NCBI GenBank assembly: GCA_023701135.1
Contig: JAMPXP010000010.1
Location: 124,001 to 188,000 of the forward strand
DNA from: Desulfobacula sp.
Lineage (GTDB): Bacteria; Desulfobacterota; Desulfobacteria; Desulfobacterales; Desulfobacteraceae
Length of the DNA: 64,000 bases
Direction: 5' to 3'
Part shown: positions 26,193-35,450 of the stretch, one piece after another
Layout: each line of letters begins with the position of its first letter
Numbering within the stretch: position 1 is the stretch's first letter
Notes under the pieces: generated by a model
What the model was told of the DNA's origin: nothing
The model's database searches: none
Seen by the model: only the letters and a program-made list of their open reading frames with translations
Position numbers and translations under genes: made by a program

Positions 26193-27167
26193 GTGCCTGA
26201 AAACCTCTATGCCCCGCCTTTTCTTTTTGGAAGCGGCCATGTCCAGACCATATTTCCCGTGCTTTTCCGGAAAGTGGAAGGCATCCTGTATGAAAGAGAA
26301 AGGATCGACACCATTGATAATGATTTTCTGGATCTTGACTGGTCCGTCAAGGGCCATGACTGCCTGGCCGTCATATCCCACGGCCTTGAAGGCGATAGTT
26401 GCAGAGCCTATGTCAAGGGCATGGTCAAAGCCGTCAATGACGGCGGCTGGGATGCCCTGGCGTGGAATTACCGCTCCTGCAGCGGGGAGCCCAACCGCCT
26501 GCTGAGATCCTATCACAACGGGGTCACCGATGATCTTTCCTTTGTCATTGATTATGCAAGCCACAAACGCCCATATAAAGAAATTGCCTTGATCGGGTTC
26601 AGCCTCGGCGGCAACCTGACCCTTCTTTATCTTGGACGGGAGACGCCAAACCCTCTGGTTAAAAAAACAGTGGTATTTTCCGTGCCCTGTGATTTAGCAG
26701 AAAGTGCAAAGGTTCTGGCAAAGCCTGTGAACAAGCTTTATATGAAACGGTTTCTGATCCTGCTCCATGAAAAGATCAAGGCCAAGATGAAACTCATGCC
26801 CGGCCTCATGGACGACAACGGCTATGGCGACATCAAGGACTTCAAGGCCTTTGACGACCGGTATACAGCCCCCATCCACGGGTTTAAAAGCGCGGAAGAC
26901 TATTGGGAAAAATGTTCCAGCAAACCCTATCTTCCCCATATCCGAATCCCCACCCTCATCGTCAACGCCATCAATGACCCGTTTTTGCCGGAAGCCTGCT
27001 TTCCTGTTCAAGAGGCCCGGGCCAATCAACATATCACCCTTCTCATGCCCAGATCCGGGGGTCATGTGGGGTTTGTCGCTTTTAACCGGCAAAACCTCTA
27101 CTGGTCGGAAAATCAGGCTGTGGATTTTCTCAACGATTTTCTCAACAGGGACGGCGCGGAAAGATGA
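26193..27167 (+). CDS. Alpha/beta-fold hydrolase, YheT type
   Basis: The 324-residue protein shows a YheT-like start (SGHVQTIFPVLFRKV), the nucleophile elbow ALIGFSLGGNL, an acid region in TLIVNAINDPFLPEAC and the catalytic histidine in SGGHVGFVAF. YheT enzymes are putative esterases acting on hydrophobic esters; the physiological substrate is not known. The start is GTG 26193 with AAGGAG at 26182-26187; the ATG two bases earlier is in another frame. Confidence 0.85.
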   Translation: MPENLYAPPFLFGSGHVQTIFPVLFRKVEGILYERERIDTIDNDFLDLDWSVKGHDCLAVISHGLEGDSCRAYVKGMVKAVNDGGWDALAWNYRSCSGEPNRLLRSYHNGVTDDLSFVIDYASHKRPYKEIALIGFSLGGNLTLLYLGRETPNPLVKKTVVFSVPCDLAESAKVLAKPVNKLYMKRFLILLHEKIKAKMKLMPGLMDDNGYGDIKDFKAFDDRYTAPIHGFKSAEDYWEKCSSKPYLPHIRIPTLIVNAINDPFLPEACFPVQEARANQHITLLMPRSGGHVGFVAFNRQNLYWSENQAVDFLNDFLNRDGAER

Positions 27168-27171
27168 AGGG

Positions 27172-27216
27172 TTCAGGAACCAGGGAGAATGGATCGACCC
27201 TTCCCTGGTTCCTGAA
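27172..27216. terminator. Bidirectional hairpin between convergent genes
   Basis: A 15-bp perfect inverted repeat (27172-27186 with 27202-27216) fills the 53-base gap between the YheT gene and the converging xsc gene. No long T-run is present, but the position and stem strength suggest a shared terminator. Confidence 0.7.
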
Positions 27217-27220
27217 AGGG

Positions 27221-28948
27221 TCATGCGTTCAGGTGGCTGTATTTTTCAAGATACCGAACCGGCATTTTCAAGGCATCCCGCCGGAAAGGTTCGGCCAGGA
27301 CTTCTTCCCCGCCCTGGATAATGGCGTTGATCACACAGGGACGGCCCGAAGCCACGGCGTCCCTGACCACGTCCCCGACTTCCCGGTAATCTTCGACCCG
27401 GTAGCCTTTGGCGCCCATATCTTCGGCAAGCTTTGCATAATCCGGGTTTGAAAGCAGGTTGGCCCCCACAAACCGGTTGTTGTAATAATCGATCTGGTTT
27501 TTCTTTTCAGCTCCCCATTCAAAATTATTGGCCACAATGGCAATGATGGGGATATTTTCCCGGACCGCCGTCATGACCTCGGCAATTCCGCTGATGCCGT
27601 AAGCCCCGTCCCCCTGGAAGGCGAATACCGGCTTGTCCGGACAGCCTATTTTGGCTCCCAGGGCCGCCCCATAGGCAAAGCCGCAATTGCCCCAGGAAAG
27701 GGCCGAGATATGCTGCCGGATATTGGTGAATTTCAGATAGGCATTGCACATGGAGGAATTGTTGCCGATATCGGTGGCCACAATGGAGCCCTTGGGCATG
27801 GCCTTTGTCAGCTCCTGCAAAAACCGCCTCGGATGCATGAGCGAATTTGTTGAGCTGGACCAAGAATCCAGTTCCTTGTTCCAGATGCCTTTTTCTTTTT
27901 CGATATCGGCCAGCCGGACGGCGTCCGCCTTCATCCCCGGCTTCAGGGTCTGGATGATTTTCAAAAGCTCGTCTGCATATTCCTTGGCATCGGCAATACT
28001 GGCCACATCCACCCGCTTTGACAAGCCCAGGACCTTGGCATTGGCATCCACCTGGATGATCTTTGCGGTTTTGGGCCAGTATTCCATATCATACTGGGGC
28101 AGGGTCCCGAAGGGCCCGAGCCGGGAACCCAGGGCCAGGACCACATCGGCCTTGGCAATGGTTCTCATGGCGGCCTTGGACCCGCAATACCCGATGGGGC
28201 CGCAGGAGAGCGGATGATCACCGGGAAAGGTATCATTATGCAGATAGGAATTGACCACGGGTGCGGTCAGGTATTCGGCCAGGGCCGTGACTTCCTTTAA
28301 GGCGTCGGCCTGGGATACCCCGCCGCCGGACAGGATCACCGCGTATTTGGCGTCCACCAGAAGCTTTGCGGCGGCTTCAAGGGCCTGACGTGATCCGATG
28401 CCTCTGGACAGGACCATGGTGGGATAGATCTCATCCTCGCAGACACCGTAAAAATAATCCCTGGGAATATTTAAATGGGTGGGTCCGTTTTCCAGTTTGG
28501 CCCGGTAAAAACACTGCCGGCTCAGTTCAGCCATTCTTTCGGGCCGGTTGACCCGGACCTGGTAAACGGTCTGTTTTTCAAACATGGCCATCTGGTCTAT
28601 TTCCTGGAACCCGCCGGTGCCGATGCCCATGGACCCGGTTTCAGGGGCGATGGCCACCACCGGGGAATGGGCCCAATAGGCCGCCGTCATGGCGGATACG
28701 AAATTGGCGGCCCCGGGCCCGTTCTGGGCAATGCAGACCTGGGGTTTGCCCGTCACCCGGGCAAGGCCGTCCGCCGCATGGCAGGCCGCCTGTTCATGGG
28801 CCACGGGAATAAACCGGATGCCGGCCGCCGGAAAAAGATCCAGGGCGTCCATATAGGCCGAGCCGACGATCCCGAATACATTTTGAACCCCTTCCGCCAC
28901 CAGGGTTTCCACCAGGGCTTCACTGGGTGTCATTTTCTGTTTTGTCAT
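27221..28948 (-). CDS. xsc: Sulfoacetaldehyde acetyltransferase (Xsc family, ThDP-dependent)
   Basis: The 575-residue ThDP enzyme resembles Xsc along its whole length: VFGIVGSAYMDALDLFP near the N-terminus, SRLGPFGTLPQYDMEYWP in the middle, ATDIGNNSSMCNAY, the ThDP motif GDGAYGISGIAEV, NNFEWGAEKKN and the family-specific end EPFRRDALKMPVRYL. Xsc converts sulfoacetaldehyde and phosphate into acetyl phosphate and sulfite, the desulfonation step of taurine and isethionate use. In a sulfite-respiring bacterium the released sulfite would be an electron acceptor. It is the last gene of a minus-strand cluster with two SDRs, a transporter and a second ThDP enzyme. Acetolactate-synthase-like activity is the alternative. 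Confidence 0.78.
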   Translation of the reverse strand: MTKQKMTPSEALVETLVAEGVQNVFGIVGSAYMDALDLFPAAGIRFIPVAHEQAACHAADGLARVTGKPQVCIAQNGPGAANFVSAMTAAYWAHSPVVAIAPETGSMGIGTGGFQEIDQMAMFEKQTVYQVRVNRPERMAELSRQCFYRAKLENGPTHLNIPRDYFYGVCEDEIYPTMVLSRGIGSRQALEAAAKLLVDAKYAVILSGGGVSQADALKEVTALAEYLTAPVVNSYLHNDTFPGDHPLSCGPIGYCGSKAAMRTIAKADVVLALGSRLGPFGTLPQYDMEYWPKTAKIIQVDANAKVLGLSKRVDVASIADAKEYADELLKIIQTLKPGMKADAVRLADIEKEKGIWNKELDSWSSSTNSLMHPRRFLQELTKAMPKGSIVATDIGNNSSMCNAYLKFTNIRQHISALSWGNCGFAYGAALGAKIGCPDKPVFAFQGDGAYGISGIAEVMTAVRENIPIIAIVANNFEWGAEKKNQIDYYNNRFVGANLLSNPDYAKLAEDMGAKGYRVEDYREVGDVVRDAVASGRPCVINAIIQGGEEVLAEPFRRDALKMPVRYLEKYSHLNA

Positions 28949-28960
28949 ATCGTACTCCTC

Positions 28961-29773
28961 TTATGCGTCTAATTCTTTTTTAAACTGACGGGTCATCAAC
29001 CGCTCATAGAGATCCGGAAACAGCCTTGAAACAAGGTATCCCAGTTTCCCCATGAAGGTGAGGACCAGCATGGTTTTCTTCTTTTCAATCCCTTCTAAAA
29101 TCTGTCGGGCCGCATTCTCGGGGGTGTCTTCCCTGCCCACCGTTGTCTGTTCATGGGTGGCAATTCCTCCGTCACAGCCCAGGGCCCGGGTCTGAAGGTT
29201 GGTCCGGATGAACCCGGGGCAGACGATCATGACATGGACCCCCTTGTGGCGCAGCTCACACCGAAGCGAGGTAAACATCCCGTGAAGGGCGTGCTTGCTG
29301 GCGCTGTACCCGGTCCGGCCCAGCAGGGGGGCCACCCCGGCAATGGATTCATTCACAATGATCATGCCCTTGGACCGGATCAGGGCCGGTAGGGCGGCCT
29401 TGGTGCAATACAGTGCCCCGAAAAAATTGACATCCATCACCTTCCTGAACACCCGGATCTCTGTTTTCTCAAACAATCCCCTCTGGGTGGTCCCGGCATT
29501 ATTGAACAAAATATCCATCCGGCCGAACTGGTTTAGCACTTCATTCATGGCCGCCCGGCAGGATTCCTCCTGGGTAATGTCGCAGGGAAGGGCAAGGATC
29601 TGAACCCCCTTTGCCGAAAACTCCTTCGCGACTTTCCCGAGGGCCTCCCGGTCCATATCCAGAATGGCGATCCCGGCGCCGCGGGCCGCCAATTCCCGGC
29701 ACACGGCCAGGCCGATGCCCGAGGCCCCGCCGGTCACCACCGCCACCCTGTCTTTTAATCCATGGGGCTTCAT
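28961..29773 (-). CDS. Short-chain dehydrogenase/reductase
   Basis: The 270-residue classical SDR has TGGASGIG (cofactor loop), NNAG, VNESIAG (catalytic Ser) and YSASKHA (Tyr-x-x-x-Lys). An acidic residue after the second strand (ILDMDRE) favours NAD over NADP. The C-terminal MGKLGYLVSRLFPDLYERLM looks membrane-associated. It lies 12 bases from xsc, so it may oxidise a hydroxylated substrate feeding Xsc, such as isethionate; that is only inferred from position. Confidence 0.85.
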   Translation of the reverse strand: MKPHGLKDRVAVVTGGASGIGLAVCRELAARGAGIAILDMDREALGKVAKEFSAKGVQILALPCDITQEESCRAAMNEVLNQFGRMDILFNNAGTTQRGLFEKTEIRVFRKVMDVNFFGALYCTKAALPALIRSKGMIIVNESIAGVAPLLGRTGYSASKHALHGMFTSLRCELRHKGVHVMIVCPGFIRTNLQTRALGCDGGIATHEQTTVGREDTPENAARQILEGIEKKKTMLVLTFMGKLGYLVSRLFPDLYERLMTRQFKKELDA

Positions 29774-29775
29774 TT

Positions 29776-30705
29776 TCAGGATACCCTTTCCATCCGGCTC
29801 GTGGGCAGCTTTTTCAGATTAAAAATGCCTGCCGCCGCAAGTCCGGCGATAATATGCCAGACTCCCCACCAGGCCACCACAATGGCCATGCCGCCCAACC
29901 CGTTGAAAAAGCTGAAGACCAGCACCAGGCCCAGGGCTGAATTCTGGATGCCCACCTCAATGCAGACGGCCCGGCAGTCCCTTTCATCCAGCCTTGCCAA
30001 TTTGCCGGACCAGTATCCGATATTCAAGGCCAGGGCATTGTGGATAAAAACCGCCAGCATCACAATGCCCACGTATTTGATAAAATACTGGAAATTGGCT
30101 GCCAGGGCCCCGCAGACAATGATAATAAAAAACACAAGGGAAAATATCTTAAAGGACTTTTTTACCTTCCCGACAAAATCGGGGCGGTAATGGCCAACGG
30201 TCATCCCGATCATGAGGGGAATCCCCAGGATCAGAAATACCGTGACGAACACATCCACAGGACTCAGGCGGACCTGATTTAAAATGGCTGCCGTGTCCGG
30301 ATTCAGGCTTCCCCAGAGGGACAGGTTAAAAGGCGTCATGAAAATGGCTATCACCGTTGAGACCGCCGTCATGCTGATGGACAGGGCAGAGTTGCCGTTG
30401 GACAGATAGGTCAGCAGATTGGACAGGTTTCCGCCCGGACAGGCCGCCACCAGCATCATCCCCAAGGCAATGGAAGGATGGGGCTTGATGATCAGCACCA
30501 GGAGAAAGGTAAAGGCCGGCAACAGGATAAACTGGGCCATCAGCCCGATGAGGGGAGCCTTGGGACTTCTGACGATTCTCATGAAATCATCTATTTTCAA
30601 TTCCAGGGCAACCCCCAGCATCATCAATCCAATGGCGGCATTAATAATGGTAATTCCCGTGGCATTAAAATTCAGCCGGATCTGATCTATCATTAGCGGT
30701 TCCAT
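29776..30705 (-). CDS. Bile acid:sodium symporter family (BASS) transporter
   Basis: The 309-residue protein has nine to ten membrane helices with the family's GVALELKIDDFMRIV opening, the VAACPGGNLSNLLTYL motif (P-G-G-x-x-S-N) and the EVGIQNSALGLVL motif that forms the sodium site. BASS transporters carry organic anions with sodium. In this cluster it might import the sulfonate or carboxylate substrate of the ThDP enzymes. GGAGG lies just before the ATG. It is separated by two bases from the following SDR. Confidence 0.85.
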   Translation of the reverse strand: MEPLMIDQIRLNFNATGITIINAAIGLMMLGVALELKIDDFMRIVRSPKAPLIGLMAQFILLPAFTFLLVLIIKPHPSIALGMMLVAACPGGNLSNLLTYLSNGNSALSISMTAVSTVIAIFMTPFNLSLWGSLNPDTAAILNQVRLSPVDVFVTVFLILGIPLMIGMTVGHYRPDFVGKVKKSFKIFSLVFFIIIVCGALAANFQYFIKYVGIVMLAVFIHNALALNIGYWSGKLARLDERDCRAVCIEVGIQNSALGLVLVFSFFNGLGGMAIVVAWWGVWHIIAGLAAAGIFNLKKLPTSRMERVS

Positions 30706-30729
30706 CCTTCCTCCTTTCCCGTTAAAAGA

Positions 30730-32424
30730 TTAAGCCTTATAGGCGCCGACATTGGCCAGCATCATACTGGCCGGACTCACCGTGGTCGGGTCCGTCATGA
30801 CATTGATACAGCATACTTTTTTGGATGCAAAAGCCGCTTCCAGGGCCGGCCGGATATCTTCCGGTTTTTCAACAAAGAAACCCTTGCCGCCGATGGCTTC
30901 CACCATTTTATGATAGTCCACCTTTCCGATAAAGGTCCCGTTTTCAATGGCATGGCCGATGCGAAGCTCCTGGCTGTGGCGGATCATGCCCCAGCCCAGG
31001 TCATTGGAAATGACCACCACGATGGGAAGATTTTTCCGGATGGCGGTTTCAAATTCCATGAAATTAAATCCCACGGAGCCGTCGCCGGTCACCAGACAGA
31101 CCCGGCTGCCGGGATTCAGAAGCTGGGCCGCATTGGCATAGGGAAGCCCCACGGCCAGGGACCCGAAAATCCCGTAATCCAGGAAATGGCCCGGACAGGT
31201 CATGGTCCTTGTCATCCCCATCCAGGTGGTGGTATCTCCGCCGTCGGCAATGACCAGATCCGTGTCCCGGTTCATGAATTCATTGACTTCCTTTGCCAGG
31301 CGCAGGGGATGGATGGGCGTATGATCCGACTGCCAGTCCTTTTGGGAGGCATCCTTGCTCTGTTTGTGGGCCTGTGTCAGCTTTTCAACCCAGGGTGAAA
31401 ATTTTGCTTTGAGTTCGGCTTCAAGTTCAGGGGTCATGGATTGATTCAAGACCTCAAGAAAGGCTTTTACATCGCTGACCACCGGAAGGTCGATGCTTTT
31501 ATTCCGGCCGATTTCCTCGGGCTCGATATCCACCTGAACCATTTTGGCGGCCGGGTTGAAAATATCGCCGAACAGATAATACAGACAAATTCTGGAGCCC
31601 AGGATAACGATCAGATCCGTCTCAAAATAGGCGTTAAACGCGCATCCCGGACGAACGGCCACGGCGCCCTCAAAGCAGAGGGGATGGTCGTCGGATACCA
31701 CTCCGCGGCCGGACAGGGACGTCAAAATAGGCATGCCGGTTTTTTCAATAAAGGTTTTCAGCTCCGCTTCGGCGCCGGACTGCCAGGCCCCGGTTCCGGC
31801 GATGACCACGGGCTGCCGGGCCGCCTTCATCAAATTGATCAAGTCCTTGGCCTTGGCCGTATCCACCGGTTTTGAAACCACCTCGGTGCGGGGATATTTG
31901 ACCAGGCTTTGTTGAACCGGGGTATTCAGGACATCAATGGGAAATTCAAGATAAACCGGGCCGGGCCGTCCGCTCTGGGCAGTCCTGAAAGCCATGTCCA
32001 CATATTCGGGAATCCGTTCCGCCTTCCGGCAGACCAGGGCCTTTTTGACCATGGGTTCGATGACGGACTCCTGGGGCATGTCCTGGAGATCCAGTTTTTC
32101 CTTGTGGTCCAGTCCCACGCAACCGGCGATGAGGACCAGGGGAGTGTTTGAAAAATGGGCGCTGGCAATGCCGGTCAAGGCATTGGTAAACCCGGGACCT
32201 GCCGTCACCATGGCCACCCCGGCCTTCCGGGTCAGCTTTCCAAAAGCCTCGGCCATGAACACGGCCGACTGCTCATGCCGGGTATCGAAAATTTTGACGC
32301 TGGACCCTTCAAGATGTTGATAAATCGGCGTAATATGGCCGCCGCTCAATGAAAATATATGTTCGATCTTCCTGTCTATCAGTGCACGGGCTACAAGCTG
32401 CGCCCCTGTAATGGTTTCCGTCAT
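30730..32424 (-). CDS. ThDP-dependent enzyme, acetolactate synthase / hydroxyacyl-CoA lyase-like
   Basis: The 564-residue enzyme has the three ThDP-enzyme domains: IEHIFSLSGGHITPIYQHL and RHEQSAVFMAEAFG (catalytic Glu of the Pyr domain), a central Rossmann domain (VVIAGTGAWQSGAEAELK) and a PP domain with GDGSVGFNFMEFETA...SNDLGWG. It is clearly distinct from the Xsc protein two genes away. Possible activities are 2-hydroxyacyl-CoA lyase, sulfopyruvate decarboxylase-like or acetolactate synthase. The start at 32424 follows AAAAGGAGTC; a longer frame exists upstream, but its residues do not fit the family. Confidence 0.8.
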   Translation of the reverse strand: MTETITGAQLVARALIDRKIEHIFSLSGGHITPIYQHLEGSSVKIFDTRHEQSAVFMAEAFGKLTRKAGVAMVTAGPGFTNALTGIASAHFSNTPLVLIAGCVGLDHKEKLDLQDMPQESVIEPMVKKALVCRKAERIPEYVDMAFRTAQSGRPGPVYLEFPIDVLNTPVQQSLVKYPRTEVVSKPVDTAKAKDLINLMKAARQPVVIAGTGAWQSGAEAELKTFIEKTGMPILTSLSGRGVVSDDHPLCFEGAVAVRPGCAFNAYFETDLIVILGSRICLYYLFGDIFNPAAKMVQVDIEPEEIGRNKSIDLPVVSDVKAFLEVLNQSMTPELEAELKAKFSPWVEKLTQAHKQSKDASQKDWQSDHTPIHPLRLAKEVNEFMNRDTDLVIADGGDTTTWMGMTRTMTCPGHFLDYGIFGSLAVGLPYANAAQLLNPGSRVCLVTGDGSVGFNFMEFETAIRKNLPIVVVISNDLGWGMIRHSQELRIGHAIENGTFIGKVDYHKMVEAIGGKGFFVEKPEDIRPALEAAFASKKVCCINVMTDPTTVSPASMMLANVGAYKA

Positions 32425-32483
32425 GATCCGACTCCTTTTCAATATATATGATTTGTTGATACCGGAGGGTTCCCCAGCCGGTG

Positions 32484-33314
32484 TTATAGTTCCATCAACT
32501 GTCCCCCGCAGATATTCAATGCCTGGCCCGTAACATAGGAAGAGGCATCCGAGGCAAGAAACAGCGCCATGTCGGCTACCTCTTCCGGAGATCCGATGCG
32601 GCCCATGGGAATGGTTTCGCACATTTTCCGTTCCTGTTCCTCCACCGTTGTTCCCAGAAACTGGGCTTCCAGCCCGAACCGCCATCGTTCAAGATCCGTC
32701 ATGATCTGGCCGGGACAGATGGCGTTGACCCGGATCTTGAGCCCTGCCAATTCCTTGGCCATGACCTTGGTCAGCATGATCACCCCGGCCTTGGACACGG
32801 AATAGGCCCCGTTAAAAAGGGCCGGGACCTTGCCGGCCCGGGAGGCGGTATTGATAACGGCCCCGCCCTTTGTCATCATCAGGGGGACAATGGCCTTGGA
32901 TACCCTGAACACGCCGTGCAGATTGACGTCAATGGTTTTCATCCAGGCGGCCTCGTCATAGGTATGAACCCCGCTGGGCACGCCGAATGTGGCCCCGGCG
33001 TTGTTGCAGAGGATATCCACGCTTTCGAATGTCTCCCGGACAAGGGACACCATGTCCGAGATGGTCTGAGTCAGGGTCACATCCACATTCACCACCAGGG
33101 TTTCCACCTGATAGGCCTTCTTGAGTTCCTCCCCGATGACCATCATTTCATTCATGGACCCGGTCTTGACATCTGAATTCAGGCCCTTGTCACTGCCGTA
33201 ATCCGCAATAATGATATTACACCCCTCAGACGCAAATTTTTTGGCGATGGCATACCCGATTCCGGTTTTTTTGCCGGACCCGGTCACCAGTGCTGTCTTT
33301 CCTTTGAGTTTCAT
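32484..33314 (-). CDS. Short-chain dehydrogenase/reductase
   Basis: The 276-residue SDR begins LKGKTALVTGSGKKTGIGYAIA, a variant cofactor loop with extra residues between TGS and GIG. It has NNAGATFG, NTASRAGK (Ser position) and YSVSKAG (Tyr-x-x-x-Lys), and ends YVTGQALNICGGQLMEL, typical for FabG-like dehydrogenases. It is the first metabolic gene after the TetR regulator. The substrate is unknown; it may provide or remove the hydroxy group of the compound handled by the cluster. Confidence 0.85.
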   Translation of the reverse strand: MKLKGKTALVTGSGKKTGIGYAIAKKFASEGCNIIIADYGSDKGLNSDVKTGSMNEMMVIGEELKKAYQVETLVVNVDVTLTQTISDMVSLVRETFESVDILCNNAGATFGVPSGVHTYDEAAWMKTIDVNLHGVFRVSKAIVPLMMTKGGAVINTASRAGKVPALFNGAYSVSKAGVIMLTKVMAKELAGLKIRVNAICPGQIMTDLERWRFGLEAQFLGTTVEEQERKMCETIPMGRIGSPEEVADMALFLASDASSYVTGQALNICGGQLMEL

Positions 33315-33334
33315 GTTGTTCTCCTTTTTTTACG

Positions 33335-33958
33335 TCATGAACGCCTGATGGCGTCAATGAGTTTATTCACGCTATACCTGTAGAGATCCCTGTGATTTTC
33401 ATTCTCAAGAACCGTATGTTCCAGCTTTTTAAAATGCAGCAGCCCGTGGAGGGTCCCCCAGAACATGATGGAGAACCTTCCGGGCTGGGCTTCCTTAAAA
33501 ACACCGGTCTCAATGCCGGCGGTGATGGTATTTCGGATGATTTTCAGGATCTTATGGCCCGACATATCGATCTGGTGCTTTAATCCGGGTTCGAAAAACA
33601 CCGTCGGAGAGGACAGAAAATAATTGATGATGTCAAAATAATCTTTATTTTCTTCGCTGAATTGATAATAGGCTTCGGCGATGCCGGCCAGTTGTTTTTC
33701 AGGGGAAGGCTCTTTTTCCATCAATTGCCGGATATTGGCATACAAAAGGGCCAGGCCTTCTTCCTGGAGGGCGGCGAAGATTTCTTCCTTGTTCTTAAAA
33801 TAAAAATAGATGGTCCCGACCCCGAGCTCAGCCTTGCCGGAAATCCCGCTGATGGAAACGCTGTCAATGCCGGATGAAAACAGCAGCATCCTGGCCGCAT
33901 CCAGAATCTGGCTCCGGCGAAGCTGCTTTTCCAATGCTTTTCTTTCCTGTGTTCCCAT
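33335..33958 (-). CDS. TetR/AcrR family transcriptional regulator
   Basis: The protein of about 207 residues has the TetR HTH (LRRSQILDAARMLLFSSGIDSVSISGISGKAELGVGTIYFYFKNKEEIFAAL) followed by a helical ligand-binding domain. The start at 33958 is chosen because AGGGAG precedes it; the longer frame from 34003 has no ribosome-binding site. It lies 20 bases before the SDR and probably controls the minus-strand cluster down to xsc as well as itself, through the palindrome at 34020. Confidence 0.88.
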   Translation of the reverse strand: MGTQERKALEKQLRRSQILDAARMLLFSSGIDSVSISGISGKAELGVGTIYFYFKNKEEIFAALQEEGLALLYANIRQLMEKEPSPEKQLAGIAEAYYQFSEENKDYFDIINYFLSSPTVFFEPGLKHQIDMSGHKILKIIRNTITAGIETGVFKEAQPGRFSIMFWGTLHGLLHFKKLEHTVLENENHRDLYRYSVNKLIDAIRRS

Positions 33959-34019
33959 GGCCCGTCTCCCTTGCTTGCGGGTTGCCCCGGAGAATGCCGA
34001 CATATCTAATTCATTTTTC

Positions 34020-34030
34020 GAACGTCGTTC
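34020..34030. promoter_or_regulatory. Palindromic operator candidate for the TetR regulator
   Basis: GAACGTCGTTC is a perfect 5-1-5 palindrome in the AT-rich leader of the TetR gene, 62 bases before its ATG. Short palindromes of this kind upstream of tetR genes are usual operator half-site pairs. Confidence 0.5.
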
Positions 34031-34106
34031 TATAAATCATATAAATCCTATTTTTAAGGTTTGTCAATGGCTGCTGAAAATATAATTCAGGGAGACGAAT
34101 CCAAGG

Positions 34107-34991
34107 TCAAATGGAATTCAGCGAGCAAAGATCCTTGATGAGATCCCGCGGGGCATATTTATGGGAAGCTTTGTCGTAACTGAGTTTTGAAGCGGCATAG
34201 TCAGGGTCATGGGGATAAAAGACCCAGGCGTCTTCATCCAGGACCCGTTGGAAAAAACGGATTTTTTCATCGATGAGGCCTTCGGGGAACCGGTCATAGC
34301 CCATGGTGATGGGCAGATGGACCCAGGGATGGGCCGGGGCCACATCTCCTGCAAAAAAGAGGGCCTGTTCCGGTGTCTGAATATGGGAAAGCATCATGCC
34401 GGGGGTGTGTCCCCGGCTTTCAACGAATTCAATGCGGACCTCGTCCAGGTCAAGGACCTCCCTGTCATGGATCAGGGTCAGGCGGCCGGTGTCTTCAAGG
34501 AGACGGGTCAGTCCGGGAATAAAGGAGGCCTTGTCCCGCAGATGGGGCCGGTCCGACCGCTCAAAATTGTCTTTCCCCACATAAAATTCCGCATTGGGGA
34601 ATAACAGCTCCGCTGCCCTGCCCTCTTCCCACTCGCTCAGGAGCCCGCCGGCATGGTCAAAATGAAGATGGGACAGGATCACATGGGTGATGTCTTCATG
34701 GGACAGCCCCGCATGGGCCAGGGAATCCAGGAGGACATGGCGGGTCTCGGCCATCCGGAACCGGTCTTTCATGTCCGGGGAAAGATAGGCCCCGGCCCCG
34801 GTTTCAAACAGAACGGCATGACGCCCGGTTTCAATCAGAAGGGCCCTTGACCCGATGGGAATCATATTGCGGTCGTCCGAGGGCATCCACCGGCTCCACA
34901 GGGCCTTGGCCGCATTGCCGAACATGGCGCCGCCGTCCAGCTTCATGCGGTTGCCTTCCAGGGCGGTGAACCGGGGCGGAGAGGAGTTCAT
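34107..34991 (-). CDS. MBL-fold metallo-hydrolase
   Basis: The protein of about 294 residues has the metallo-beta-lactamase signature VILSHLHFDHAGG (HxHxDH), an upstream acidic strand (LLIETGRHAVLFETGAGAYL), ESRGHTPGMMLSHI (third histidine) and LFFAGDVAPAHPW (bridging Asp). It belongs to the lactonase/glyoxalase-like MBL group; the substrate is unknown. The start at 34991 avoids overlap with yhbY; its ribosome-binding site is weak, so the start is uncertain. Confidence 0.8.
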   Translation of the reverse strand: MNSSPPRFTALEGNRMKLDGGAMFGNAAKALWSRWMPSDDRNMIPIGSRALLIETGRHAVLFETGAGAYLSPDMKDRFRMAETRHVLLDSLAHAGLSHEDITHVILSHLHFDHAGGLLSEWEEGRAAELLFPNAEFYVGKDNFERSDRPHLRDKASFIPGLTRLLEDTGRLTLIHDREVLDLDEVRIEFVESRGHTPGMMLSHIQTPEQALFFAGDVAPAHPWVHLPITMGYDRFPEGLIDEKIRFFQRVLDEDAWVFYPHDPDYAASKLSYDKASHKYAPRDLIKDLCSLNSI

Positions 34992-35010
34992 GGGAATGCT
35001 GCCGTCACCA

Positions 35011-35316
35011 TCAGGGTAATGTGATGACCTGTTTTTCCGGATCTTTGTTCCGGCGGTAAAATATGGCCACATGACCTATCATTCCGGCCACATGGGAAGC
35101 CGTGGCAAGGGCAATCCGTTCAATCAATTCTTTTTTCTGCTCTTTTTCCTTGAATTCATTGAATTTCACCTTGACCAGTTCCGAGGCTTCAAGGGCCTGG
35201 TCAATCTCCGCCGTCAGGGTATCCGTCAGCCCCTTGTGGCCCACGAAGGCCGCCGGATTCAAACCGTGGGCAAGCCCCCTTAAATATTTTTTCTGTGATC
35301 CTTTTAATTCTTCCAA
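35011..35316 (-). CDS. yhbY: CRS1/YhbY RNA-binding protein
   Basis: The 101-residue protein matches YhbY: LKGSQKKYLRGLAHGLNPAAFVGHKGLT (with the GxxG-like loop), VKVKFNE and IGHVAIFYRRNKD at the end. YhbY binds the large ribosomal subunit precursor. The length agrees with the family. It is a housekeeping gene preceding the MBL hydrolase. Confidence 0.92.
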   Translation of the reverse strand: MEELKGSQKKYLRGLAHGLNPAAFVGHKGLTDTLTAEIDQALEASELVKVKFNEFKEKEQKKELIERIALATASHVAGMIGHVAIFYRRNKDPEKQVITLP

Positions 35317-35450
35317 ACCGGTTTCCTTTTGTTTAAATTAATAAGATTGGTTTATAACATAAAAAAATTAAAGTTTACAGTCACGGTGCGATATAGTTGG
35401 CAAGGTTCCGGGGAAATTCACCTCTGCCCCTATCCATTTTCAATGATTTG

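Noticed and set aside
32425-32685. N-terminal extension of the ThDP enzyme
   Set aside because: The 87 additional residues have antisense-like composition and run into the neighbouring SDR gene; a good ribosome-binding site precedes the internal ATG at 32424.
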